This document shows, one piece after another, positions 16,524-23,667 of a stretch of DNA of 29,220 nucleotides. Under the pieces are notes generated by a model, which was not told the DNA's origin, searched no databases, and was given only the letters and a program-made list of their open reading frames with translations. A program made the position numbers and the translations under genes. Source of the DNA: CAZWEZ01 sp964632795 (GTDB lineage: Bacteria; Pseudomonadota; Alphaproteobacteria; Rhodospirillales; 2-02-FULL-58-16); the NCBI GenBank assembly GCA_964632795.1, contig CAZWEZ010000045.1, positions 1 through 29,220 of the forward strand. Direction: 5' to 3'. Every line of letters starts with the position of its first letter. Position 1 is the stretch's first letter.

Positions 16524-17150
16524 GTGAAGGTCAAAGGCGCATCGATCGAGTTCCATCGGGACGATCTGCCGCCGGGGGCGATCGACGCCGAGTGCATCGC
16601 CGTCGATACCGAGACCACGGGCCTCAACCCGATGCGCGACCGCCTGTGCCTGGTCCAGCTGTCGGCCGGCGACGGCATCTGCCATCTGGTGCAGTTCGCC
16701 GGCGGCTCGTACGAGGCGCCCAACCTCAAGGCGCTGCTGGGCGACCAGGCGGTGACCAAGATGTTCCATTACGCCCGCTTCGACCTGATGATGATCCGCC
16801 GCTTCCTGGGGGTCGCCTGCCGGTCGGTCTATTGCACCAAGATCGCTTCCCGGCTGGTGCGCACCTACACCGACCGCCACGGGCTCAAGGACCTGTGCCG
16901 CGAGATGCTGGGGGTCGAGCTGGCCAAGGAGCAGCAGTCCTCGGACTGGGCGGCGGAGTCCCTGACCCAGGCCCAGATCCGTTACGCCGCCGACGATGTC
17001 CTCCACCTGCACGCCTTGCGCGACAAGCTGGACGCCATGCTGGAACGCGAGGGACGGGCCGAGTTGGCCGAGGCCTGCTTCCGCTTCCTCGACTGCCGGG
17101 CCGAGCTTGATCTCGGGGGCTGGCTCGAGGAGGACATCTTCGCCCATTGA
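16524..17150 (+). CDS. rnd: Ribonuclease D, short single-domain form (GTG start)
   Basis: The product is 208 aa, a 3'-5' exoribonuclease of the DEDDy family. Catalytic residues are visible: Asp28 and Glu30 in AVDTETTGL, Asp87 in FHYARFDLMM, and Tyr154/Asp158 in YAADD. It lacks the C-terminal HRDC domains of E. coli RNase D; the single-domain form is usual in alphaproteobacteria. The frame is open back to an ATG at 16374, but that would translate through the tRNA. The GTG at 16524 has AAGGA about 8 nt upstream and gives the normal N-terminus. RNase D trims tRNA 3' ends, so the position just behind a tRNA gene is apt. Confidence 0.92.
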   Translation: MKVKGASIEFHRDDLPPGAIDAECIAVDTETTGLNPMRDRLCLVQLSAGDGICHLVQFAGGSYEAPNLKALLGDQAVTKMFHYARFDLMMIRRFLGVACRSVYCTKIASRLVRTYTDRHGLKDLCREMLGVELAKEQQSSDWAAESLTQAQIRYAADDVLHLHALRDKLDAMLEREGRAELAEACFRFLDCRAELDLGGWLEEDIFAH

Positions 17151-17175
17151 GTCCGCGCTCAACCGTCCGGTTTCA

Positions 17176-17204
17176 TTGACGAATCAAGGTCTTGGGCGCA
17201 TACT
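17176..17204 (+). promoter_or_regulatory. Sigma-70-like promoter for the kdsD-lpt operon
   Basis: TTGACG (17176-17181), a 17-nt spacer and CATACT (17199-17204) lie 45 nt before the kdsD ATG. An imperfect inverted repeat (GTCCGCGCTCAA at 17151-17162 against TTGAGCGGAC ending at 17213) brackets it. That repeat could be a weak terminator for rnd or an operator. Confidence 0.5.
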
Positions 17205-17248
17205 TGAGCGGACGGGATTAATGGTGACAGTTTATTCGATCCGGGACC

Positions 17249-18226
17249 ATGAACCACTCGCCGACTAAAGCCGTCGAGGCCGATCTCGACTCCGCCAAGC
17301 GGGTCCTGCGGCTCGAGGCGGAAGGGTTGGAGACGCTGGCCTCGAACCTCGAGGCGCCGTTCGTCGAGGCCCTCGACCTGCTGCTCGCGATGACCGGGCG
17401 GGCGGTGGTCACCGGCATGGGCAAGAGCGGCCACGTGGCCCGCAAGATCGCCTCCACCCTGGCCTCGACCGGGACCCCGGCGCTATTCGTCCATCCCGGC
17501 GAGGCCAGCCACGGCGACCTCGGGATGATCAAGGAGGGCGACGCCGTGATCGCCCTCTCCAATTCCGGCGAGACCGCTGAGTTGGCCGACCTGGTGGCCT
17601 ACGCCAAGCGGATCGAGATCCCCCTGATCGCCATCACCGGCGTTCCCGGCAGCGCCCTGGCCGAGGCCGCCGAGGTGTCGCTGATCCTGCCGCCGGCCGA
17701 AGAGGCCTGCCCGATGGGGTTGGCGCCGACCACCTCGACCACGGTGATGATGGCGTTGGGCGACGCCCTGGCCGTCGCCCTGCTCCAACGCCGGGGGTTC
17801 TCGCCGGACGACTTCCACGTCCTCCATCCCGGCGGCAGGCTGGGCCAGCGTCTGCTCAAGGTCGCCGACATCATGCACCGGGGCGAGGAGTTGCCGCTGA
17901 TCGGCGCCGAGGCGTCGATGGCCGACGCCCTGCAGGTAATGACCGCCAAGGGCTTCGGCTGCATCGCCATCGTCGACGGCGACGGCGTCCTCGAGGGCAT
18001 CGTCACCGACGGCGACCTGCGCCGCCACATGAGCCCCGACCTCCTCGCCCGCCGGGCCGGCGAGGTAATGACCGTCGGGGCCAGGACGATCGGCCCCGGG
18101 GCCCTGGTCAGCGAGGCGGTGCACACCATGAACGCCGCCGCGATCACCAACCTGTTCGTGGTCGAGGACGGCCGCCCGGTCGGCATCGTCCACATCCACG
18201 ACTGCCTGCGGGCCGGGGTCGCATAG
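17249..18226 (+). CDS. kdsD: D-arabinose-5-phosphate isomerase (KpsF/GutQ/KdsD family)
   Basis: The product is 325 aa. It interconverts ribulose 5-phosphate and arabinose 5-phosphate, the first step towards Kdo in the LPS core. A SIS sugar-isomerase domain (about residues 40-185) contains TGMGKSGHVARKIAST, HPGEASHGDLG and ALSNSGETAEL, followed by the family signature FHVLHPGGRLGQRL (189-202). Two CBS domains follow (about 206-262 and 270-325). The length matches the family. The start is the ATG at 17249, with only a weak GGGA upstream. It overlaps lptC by one base and heads the LPS-export cluster. Confidence 0.95.
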   Translation: MNHSPTKAVEADLDSAKRVLRLEAEGLETLASNLEAPFVEALDLLLAMTGRAVVTGMGKSGHVARKIASTLASTGTPALFVHPGEASHGDLGMIKEGDAVIALSNSGETAELADLVAYAKRIEIPLIAITGVPGSALAEAAEVSLILPPAEEACPMGLAPTTSTTVMMALGDALAVALLQRRGFSPDDFHVLHPGGRLGQRLLKVADIMHRGEELPLIGAEASMADALQVMTAKGFGCIAIVDGDGVLEGIVTDGDLRRHMSPDLLARRAGEVMTVGARTIGPGALVSEAVHTMNAAAITNLFVVEDGRPVGIVHIHDCLRAGVA

Positions 18227-18942
18227 TGGCGAGGATCGACCCCCCCTTCCAGGACCCCGGCTCCAAGGTCCGCTCGATGGACGTGGCGCGGGCCACCCGG
18301 GGATGGAAGGCCTCGATGGTGCCGCGGGTCCGCGCCCGCTATTCGCCGTGGCACAGCCGCTTCGTGTCGATGATGAAGTTCCTGCTGCCCTCGGCGGCCG
18401 CGGTGCTGATCATCCTGGTCATCGTGTGGCCCTACCTGCAGGCCACCGACAGCCGGTTCCGGATCGGCTTCGCCGCCCTGAGGACCGGCGATGCCGAGGA
18501 CCCGGCGATGATCAACCCCCGCTACATGGGCACCGACAAGAGCGACCAGCCGTTTTCGATCACCGCCGACCTGGCCAAGAACCTGCTCAACGAAAGCGCC
18601 ACGGTGGAGCTTGAGATGCCCAAGGCCGACATCACGCTGGAGGACGGAACGTGGCTGGTCCTGACCGCCGAGACCGGCGTCTACGCCCGCGACTCCAAGA
18701 CCCTGGAACTGGTCGGCGCGGTCACCCTGTTCCACGATTCCGGTTACGAATTCAAAACCTCGAAGGCCCACATCGACCTGGCCGCGGGAGCCGCCGCCGG
18801 CGACCAGCCGGTGGAGGGGCAGGGGCCGTTCGGGACCCTCCAGGCCGAGGGCTTCCGCCTTATCGACAAGGGCAAGGTGATCCACTTCACCGGCAAGTCC
18901 CGGATGGTGCTGTATCACGGCGTCGGAAAGCTGGCCCCATGA
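18226..18942 (+). CDS. lptC: LPS export protein LptC
   Basis: The product is 238 aa. The GTG start at 18226 shares its G with the TAG stop of kdsD (TAGTG). One transmembrane helix (about residues 50-70, FLLPSAAAVLIILVIVWPYL) anchors a periplasmic beta-jellyroll recognisable by PFSITADLAKN, WLVLTAETGVYARDSKTLEL and FKTSKAHIDL. LptC takes LPS from LptB2FG and passes it to LptA. The cytoplasmic N-terminal extension of about 48 residues is longer than in E. coli LptC; an internal start (Met31, Met49 or Met50) is possible. It overlaps lptA by four bases (ATGA). Confidence 0.88.
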   Translation: MARIDPPFQDPGSKVRSMDVARATRGWKASMVPRVRARYSPWHSRFVSMMKFLLPSAAAVLIILVIVWPYLQATDSRFRIGFAALRTGDAEDPAMINPRYMGTDKSDQPFSITADLAKNLLNESATVELEMPKADITLEDGTWLVLTAETGVYARDSKTLELVGAVTLFHDSGYEFKTSKAHIDLAAGAAAGDQPVEGQGPFGTLQAEGFRLIDKGKVIHFTGKSRMVLYHGVGKLAP

Positions 18943-19760
18943 CGCCGTCCCGCTTGATCGCCGCCATCGTCGGACTGTCGACGGTGCTGTCGGCGACCAC
19001 GGCCGCCGCCCAGAGCCTCAACCTGGGAGGCGACGATTCGCGGGAGCCGATCGAGATCTACGCCGACAACGGCATCGAGTGGCAACAGGAGAACCTGATC
19101 TTCCTGGCCCGGGGCAACGCCCGCGCGGTGCGCGGCGAGATCACCGTCTACGGCGACGTCCTGCGCGCCCACTACCGGGAACTGAAAACCGCCGGCGGCG
19201 GCACCGAGATCCAGCGTCTGGTCGCCGAGGGCAACGTCAGGATCGTCACGCCCGGCGAGACCGCCTACGGCCAGCGGGCGGTCTACTCCATCGACATCGG
19301 CGTCCTGGTGCTCAGCGGGGGCACCGTGCGCCTGGTCGCCGGCGAGGACGTCATCACCGCCGACAGCCAACTGGAATACTGGGAGGCCAAGCAGCTGGCG
19401 GTGGCCCGGGGCAACGCCACCGCGGTGCGCAAGGAAAAACTGCTGCGCGCCGAGATACTGGTCGCCTATTTCCGGAGCGATGAAAGCGGCAAGTCGGCGG
19501 TCTACCGGATCGAGGCCTTCGACGACGTCAAGATCGTCACCGCCCAGGACACCGCCACCGCCCAGCGGGGCGTCTACAACGTCGAAAGCGGCATCGCCAC
19601 GCTGCTGGAATCGGTTAGAATCGTCCGCGACGGCAACGTCCTCGACGGCTGCAGGGCGGAAGTCAACCTGAACACCGGGGTCAGCAAATTGTTCGGATGC
19701 GGCGAACGGGTCAAGGGCGTGATCATCCCGCGCGCCGACAAGAAAAAGAAAAAGAAATAA
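18939..19760 (+). CDS. lptA: LPS transport periplasmic protein LptA (OstA-like), with poly-Lys tail
   Basis: The product is 273 aa, with a signal peptide ending near AATTAAAQS. The body is a repeated beta-strand OstA-like fold: PIEIYADNGIEWQQENLIFLA followed by RGNARAVRGEITVYGD, AEGNVRIVTPGETAYGQRA, SGGTVRLVAGEDVITADSQL and a further unit VKIVTAQDTATAQRGVYN. LptA oligomers form the periplasmic bridge that carries LPS from LptC to LptD. It is longer than E. coli LptA (185 aa), suggesting more jellyroll strands. The C-terminus ends in six lysines encoded by an A-rich run that continues into the intergenic region. Its start overlaps the lptC stop. Confidence 0.9.
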   Translation: MTPSRLIAAIVGLSTVLSATTAAAQSLNLGGDDSREPIEIYADNGIEWQQENLIFLARGNARAVRGEITVYGDVLRAHYRELKTAGGGTEIQRLVAEGNVRIVTPGETAYGQRAVYSIDIGVLVLSGGTVRLVAGEDVITADSQLEYWEAKQLAVARGNATAVRKEKLLRAEILVAYFRSDESGKSAVYRIEAFDDVKIVTAQDTATAQRGVYNVESGIATLLESVRIVRDGNVLDGCRAEVNLNTGVSKLFGCGERVKGVIIPRADKKKKKK

Positions 19761-19804
19761 ATAAAAAATAAACCTGTTACCCGTTAGTAGAGTAGACTGA
19801 CGCC

Positions 19805-20596
19805 ATGGAAAGCAGACCCCCGACCCGCCCCGACGACCGTCCCGAATCCCAGCCCCGCCTGGTGTCGGCTAACAACCGCGGGCTGTTGGCCAAGAACCTG
19901 GGCAAGCGGTTCAAGAAGCGCCCCGTGGTGCGCGGCGTCACCATATTCATCGAGCGTGGCGAGGTGGTGGGGCTGCTGGGGCCCAACGGCGCCGGCAAGA
20001 CCACCTGCTTCTACATGATCACCGGCCTGATCCCCCCCGATTACGGGACGGTGATCCTCGACGGCCACGACATCAGCGACCTGCCGATGTACCGCCGGGC
20101 CAGGCTGGGCATCGGCTATTTGCCCCAGGAGGCGTCGATCTTCCGCGGCCTGACCGTCGAGAACAACATCCGCGCCGTGCTCGAGGTGGTGGAGAAGTCG
20201 CGCGAGCGCCGCGAGGCGATGCTCGAGGCGCTGCTCGCCGAGTTCTCGATCACCCACCTGCGCCGGACCCCGGCGCTGGCCCTGTCGGGCGGCGAGCGCC
20301 GGCGCGTCGAGATCGCCCGCTCGCTGGCCACCAACCCCCATTTCGTGCTGTTGGACGAGCCGTTCGCCGGCATCGACCCGATCGCCGTCGGCGACATCCG
20401 CGACCTGGTCGCCCACCTCAAGGACCGCGGCATCGGGGTCCTGATCACCGACCACAACGTGCGCGAGACGCTGGACGTCATCGACCGCGCCTACATCATC
20501 CACGACGGCATGATGTTGATGGAGGGGGCGCCCGCGGACATCGTCGGCAACGAGGATGTGCGCCGTGTTTACCTGGGGGATCGGTTCAGTCTCTAG
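19805..20596 (+). CDS. lptB: LPS export ABC transporter ATPase LptB
   Basis: The product is 263 aa, the cytoplasmic ATPase that powers LptB2FG. All ABC motifs are intact: Walker A GPNGAGKTT (59-67), Q-loop in GYLPQEAS (Gln108), signature LSGGERRR (160-167), Walker B VLLDEP (181-186) and H-loop ITDHNVRETLD (His217). The MLMEGAPADIV region near the C-terminus is typical of LptB. An N-terminal extension of about 25 polar residues precedes the family start and has no strong Shine-Dalgarno, so a start nearer residue 27 is possible. A 44-nt A/T-rich gap separates it from lptA. Confidence 0.95.
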   Translation: MESRPPTRPDDRPESQPRLVSANNRGLLAKNLGKRFKKRPVVRGVTIFIERGEVVGLLGPNGAGKTTCFYMITGLIPPDYGTVILDGHDISDLPMYRRARLGIGYLPQEASIFRGLTVENNIRAVLEVVEKSRERREAMLEALLAEFSITHLRRTPALALSGGERRRVEIARSLATNPHFVLLDEPFAGIDPIAVGDIRDLVAHLKDRGIGVLITDHNVRETLDVIDRAYIIHDGMMLMEGAPADIVGNEDVRRVYLGDRFSL

Positions 20597-20641
20597 TGGA
20601 TAAAATCTAACATATGGCACCCGTTTCATAACGGCATCGTC

Positions 20642-22186
20642 ATGGCGTTGACCCCCCGTCTCGAGCTTCGGCAAAGCCAGGCTCTGATCATGACGCCGCA
20701 GTTGCAGCAGGCGATCAAGCTGCTGCAGCTTTCCAACCTGGATCTGGTCGCCTACGTCGAGCAGGAACTCGAGCAGAACCCGCTTCTCGAGCACGGCGAG
20801 GACGAGCGCGAGGTCATCGAAAGCGTCGACCGGACCCCCGCCCCCGAGGCGGCGCCGGCCGAGGACGGCACGGCGGGCGACGCCGAGACCCTGGAGGGCG
20901 ACGGCCTGGTGGCGGCCGACGATCCCCGGGGCGCGGGCGACGACGGCCTGGACATCGACTATGACAACCTGTGGAACAACGACAGCCCGGCCGACGCCGC
21001 CGCCGAGCCCGCCTTCGCCGAGCCCGCCTTCGGCGACTGGCGGAGCCGTGGCGGCGGCTTCGCCGAGACCGCCCCCAACCTGGAGGAGATGCTGTCGGGC
21101 AAGGTGTCGCTGCGCGACCATCTGAACAGCCAGTTGAGCATGGACGTGGACGACCCGGTGGACCGGATGATCGGCGTCCATCTGATCGACATGCTGGATG
21201 AGGCCGGCTACCTGGTCGGCGACCTGGACGGGGTGGCCGATCTGCTCGGCTGCCCCGTCGAGCGGGTGGAAGCGACCCTGGAGCGGCTCCAGCAGTTCGA
21301 CCCGCCGGGCATCTTCGCGCGCCACCTGGCCGAATGCCTGGGCCTGCAACTGCGCGACCGGGACCGCCTGGACCCCGCCATGCAGGCCCTGCTCGACAAC
21401 CTGGAGCTGGTCGCCGGGCACGACCTGTCGGCGCTGATTCGGGTGTGCGGGGTGGACGCCGAGGACATCGCCGCCATGGTCGCCGAGATCCGCGCCCTGG
21501 ACCCCAAGCCGGCGCTGGCCTTCGACGACGAGACGGCGCAGCCGATCACGCCCGACGTCCTGCTGCGCTCGCAGCCGGGGGGCGGCTGGATCATCGAGCT
21601 CAACACCGAGATCCTGCCCCGGGTGCTGGTCAACAACCGCTACCACGCCCGGATCAGCAGCCAAGCGCGGACCAAGAAAGACCGCCAGTACATCAACGAG
21701 TGCTACCAGTCGGCCAACTGGCTGGTCAAATCCCTCCACCAGCGCGCGACCACCATCCTCAAGGTGGCCAGCGAGATCGTCCGCCAGCAGGACGGCTTCC
21801 TGGCCAACGGGGTGCAGTACCTGCGCCCGCTGGTCCTGCGCGACATCGCCGAGGCCATCGAGATGCACGAGAGCACGGTCAGCCGGGTGACCTCCAACAA
21901 GTACATCTCGACCCCCCGGGGAATCTACGAGCTGAAGTACTTCTTCACCCCGGCGATCGCCAGTTCCCTGGGCGGCGAGGCCCATTCCGCCGAATCGGTC
22001 CGCCACCGGATCAAGGACCTGATCGACCACGAATCCTTGGCCAAGGTCCTGTCCGACGACGGGATCGTCGACATTCTGCGGAACGAAGGCATCGACATCG
22101 CCCGGCGAACGGTGGCAAAATACAGGGAAGCCATGAGAATCCCGTCATCCGTGCAGCGACGCCGCGAGAAGAAGCATATCCTCTGA
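20642..22186 (+). CDS. rpoN: RNA polymerase sigma-54 factor
   Basis: The product is 514 aa. Region I is Gln/Leu-rich (LRQSQALIMTPQLQQAIKLL). Region II is acidic and Pro/Ala-rich (about residues 55-120). The core-binding region follows, then a helix-turn-helix near 405-420 (HESTVSRVTSNKYIST) and the diagnostic RpoN box ARRTVAKYRE (487-496), which contacts the -24 element. Sigma-54 directs transcription that depends on enhancer-binding ATPases. The lptB-rpoN-hpf-ptsN order is conserved in proteobacteria. The 45-nt gap after lptB has no clear Shine-Dalgarno. Confidence 0.97.
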   Translation: MALTPRLELRQSQALIMTPQLQQAIKLLQLSNLDLVAYVEQELEQNPLLEHGEDEREVIESVDRTPAPEAAPAEDGTAGDAETLEGDGLVAADDPRGAGDDGLDIDYDNLWNNDSPADAAAEPAFAEPAFGDWRSRGGGFAETAPNLEEMLSGKVSLRDHLNSQLSMDVDDPVDRMIGVHLIDMLDEAGYLVGDLDGVADLLGCPVERVEATLERLQQFDPPGIFARHLAECLGLQLRDRDRLDPAMQALLDNLELVAGHDLSALIRVCGVDAEDIAAMVAEIRALDPKPALAFDDETAQPITPDVLLRSQPGGGWIIELNTEILPRVLVNNRYHARISSQARTKKDRQYINECYQSANWLVKSLHQRATTILKVASEIVRQQDGFLANGVQYLRPLVLRDIAEAIEMHESTVSRVTSNKYISTPRGIYELKYFFTPAIASSLGGEAHSAESVRHRIKDLIDHESLAKVLSDDGIVDILRNEGIDIARRTVAKYREAMRIPSSVQRRREKKHIL

Positions 22187-22217
22187 ATCGAAGTTGGACA
22201 TCGGCGCGCGGAAGCTA

Positions 22218-22246
22218 TTGACTCTGGTGATGCGGATAACTAATTT
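22218..22246 (+). promoter_or_regulatory. Sigma-70-like promoter for hpf-ptsN
   Basis: TTGACT (22218-22223), an exact 17-nt spacer and TAATTT (22241-22246) lie in the 173-nt gap between rpoN and hpf. Transcription would start near 22253, leaving a leader of about 107 nt. The leader contains GGGGACGTCCC, a short palindrome. No other feature is seen in this gap. Confidence 0.5.
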
Positions 22247-22359
22247 CCGGCCCTTCACACGCCGTGGGGACGTCCCGGCGGTCACCGTCCTGGTGCCGTC
22301 CACTCCCGGTCGGCAGACGACCCGCCCATCCGCAAAGTCGCTCGACCCCTTAGACGACG

Positions 22360-22947
22360 ATGGCTCTGTCCATGGAAATTTCGGTTAAAGGCAAGCATGT
22401 CAAAGTCGGCGAAGCCTTGCGTGGCCACGTCGGCGACAACCTCAACGCCAACGTCAAGAAGTACTTCGAACGGGCGATCGACGCCAACGTGATTTTCTCG
22501 CGCGAGGGTCACATGTTCTGCGCCGACATCTCGGTCCACGCCGGGCGCGGCATGGTGATGAAGAGCGGGGCCACCGGCGGCGACGCCTATGCCGCCTTCG
22601 ACGGCGCCCTGACCCGCATCGGAAAGCAGCTCAGACGCTACAAGCGGCGCCTGCGCAGCCACCACAAGGGCCGCGGCGGCGAAGAGACGCTGCCGGCCCA
22701 GCAGTACATCATCGCCCCCGAGGCCGCCGACGAGGAGGTCCCCGAGGAAGCCCCGCCGACCATCATCGCCGAGATGTCCCACGAGATCGCCACCCTCACC
22801 GTCGGCGAGGCGGTGATGCGGATGGACCTGGGCGACGTCCCGGTGGTGATGTTCCGCAACTCCAGCCACGGCGGCCTCAACGTGGTCTACCGGCGCGGCG
22901 ACGGCAACATCGGGTGGATCGACCCGATCAACGAGCACAAGGCATAG
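22360..22947 (+). CDS. hpf: Ribosome hibernation promoting factor, long form
   Basis: The product is 195 aa. The N-terminal YfiA/HPF domain (about residues 1-105; MEISVKGKHVKVGEALRGHV, FERAIDANVIFSREGHMFCA, DAYAAFDGALTRIGKQLRRY) binds the 30S decoding region. A charged linker follows, then a C-terminal dimerisation domain (about 140-190; EIATLTVGEAVMRMDL, VVMFRNSSHGGLNVVYRR). The two-domain length marks a long HPF, which makes 100S ribosome dimers by itself. Met5 (22372) is an alternative start. It lies between rpoN and ptsN as in many proteobacteria. Confidence 0.95.
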   Translation: MALSMEISVKGKHVKVGEALRGHVGDNLNANVKKYFERAIDANVIFSREGHMFCADISVHAGRGMVMKSGATGGDAYAAFDGALTRIGKQLRRYKRRLRSHHKGRGGEETLPAQQYIIAPEAADEEVPEEAPPTIIAEMSHEIATLTVGEAVMRMDLGDVPVVMFRNSSHGGLNVVYRRGDGNIGWIDPINEHKA

Positions 22948-22961
22948 GGCAGGACAGGCCG

Positions 22962-23426
22962 ATGGAGATATCAGAGCTGATCAGCATCGAGAGCGTCGTC
23001 GCCTCGCTGCGCGCGACCAGCAAGAAGCAGGCCCTGCAGGACCTCGCCCGGCGCGCCGCCGATATCGCCGGGCTCCACGAACGGGTGGTCTTCGACGTCC
23101 TGATGGCGCGCGAGAAGCTGGGCACCACCGGGGTCGGCAACGGCATCGCCATCCCCCACGGCAAGCTGCCCAACCTGGAGCGCCTGTACGGCCTGTTCGC
23201 CCGCCTCGAGCGTCCGGTCGACTTCCAGTCGATCGACGAACAGCCGGTGGACCTGATCTTCCTGCTGCTGGCCCCCGAAACGGCGGGCGCCGACCACCTC
23301 AAGGCGTTGGCCCGGGTGTCCCGCCTGCTGCGCGACAAGGCGGTGTGCGAAAAACTGCGCGGCACCGACAACCCCGAGGCGCTCTACGCCCTGCTCACCG
23401 AGGACGCCGAGAACCAGGCCGCCTGA
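22962..23426 (+). CDS. ptsN: Nitrogen-regulatory PTS EIIA component PtsN (EIIA-Ntr)
   Basis: The product is 154 aa, a single PTS EIIA type 2 domain. The phosphorylated histidine is His66 in GNGIAIPHGKLP; flanking family motifs are AREKLGTTGVG and VDLIFLLLAPETAGADHLKALA. In the nitrogen PTS, phosphate passes from PtsP through NPr to PtsN, which regulates potassium transport, stress and envelope functions rather than importing sugar. The ATG at 22962, 14 nt after the hpf stop, has AGGA upstream. It is the last gene of the conserved cluster before the accessory region. Confidence 0.96.
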   Translation: MEISELISIESVVASLRATSKKQALQDLARRAADIAGLHERVVFDVLMAREKLGTTGVGNGIAIPHGKLPNLERLYGLFARLERPVDFQSIDEQPVDLIFLLLAPETAGADHLKALARVSRLLRDKAVCEKLRGTDNPEALYALLTEDAENQAA

Positions 23427-23433
23427 CGTCCCT

Positions 23434-23535
23434 TCAGTCGCCGGGCTCGACGTCGATGGTCTTGGCGCGCCGGGTCTTTCCCTTGCCGGCGGCGGAAAGG
23501 TCGTCGATCCTGATGGTCCGTACCTTGGATTCGGG
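23434..23535 (-). pseudogene. Possible truncated C-terminal gene remnant, convergent with ptsN
   Basis: A minus-strand frame ends at a TGA (23434-23436), only 7 nt from the ptsN stop and tail to tail with it. Its last 30 or so codons (KVRTIRIDDLSAAGKGKT, then RRAKTIDVEPGD) have the GC-rich codon use of the chromosome. Upstream, beyond a G-rich tract near 23534-23546, composition changes and the frame loses any gene-like character. This suggests the tail of a native gene cut when the accessory region arrived. The family is not recognised. It could also be chance coding potential. Confidence 0.3.
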
Positions 23536-23667
23536 GAGGGGGGGGAGTGCCGCTGTAGCGTGACCTATTGACCTCTCATTTCTCCTTATGATATCAACGC
23601 CTTTCGGTGAGCAACGGCTCAAGGACACCGTGGCCGTTGGATCCGTAATGGGCTGGTCGTACCGTCC
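23536..23667 (+). other. AT-richer leader upstream of the giant helicase gene
   Basis: Starting just after the G-rich tract, this stretch has clearly lower GC than both neighbours. TTGACC (23568-23573) with TATGAT (23587-23592) resembles promoter hexamers, but the 13-nt spacer is too short; pairing with TGATAT gives 15 nt. It is probably the promoter region of the helicase gene. No Shine-Dalgarno is evident before the ATG at 23668. Confidence 0.3.

Noticed and set aside
16233..17162. The epimerase frame is open to 17162, giving a 641-aa product.
   Set aside because: It would run antisense through rnd and the tRNA; the Rossmann fold starts at the ATG at 16232 with AGGA upstream.
20615..20630. 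TGGCAC upstream of rpoN, resembling a sigma-54 -24 element that could mean autoregulation.
   Set aside because: The expected -12 GC element (TTGC) is absent at the right spacing; the sequence there is TCAT.
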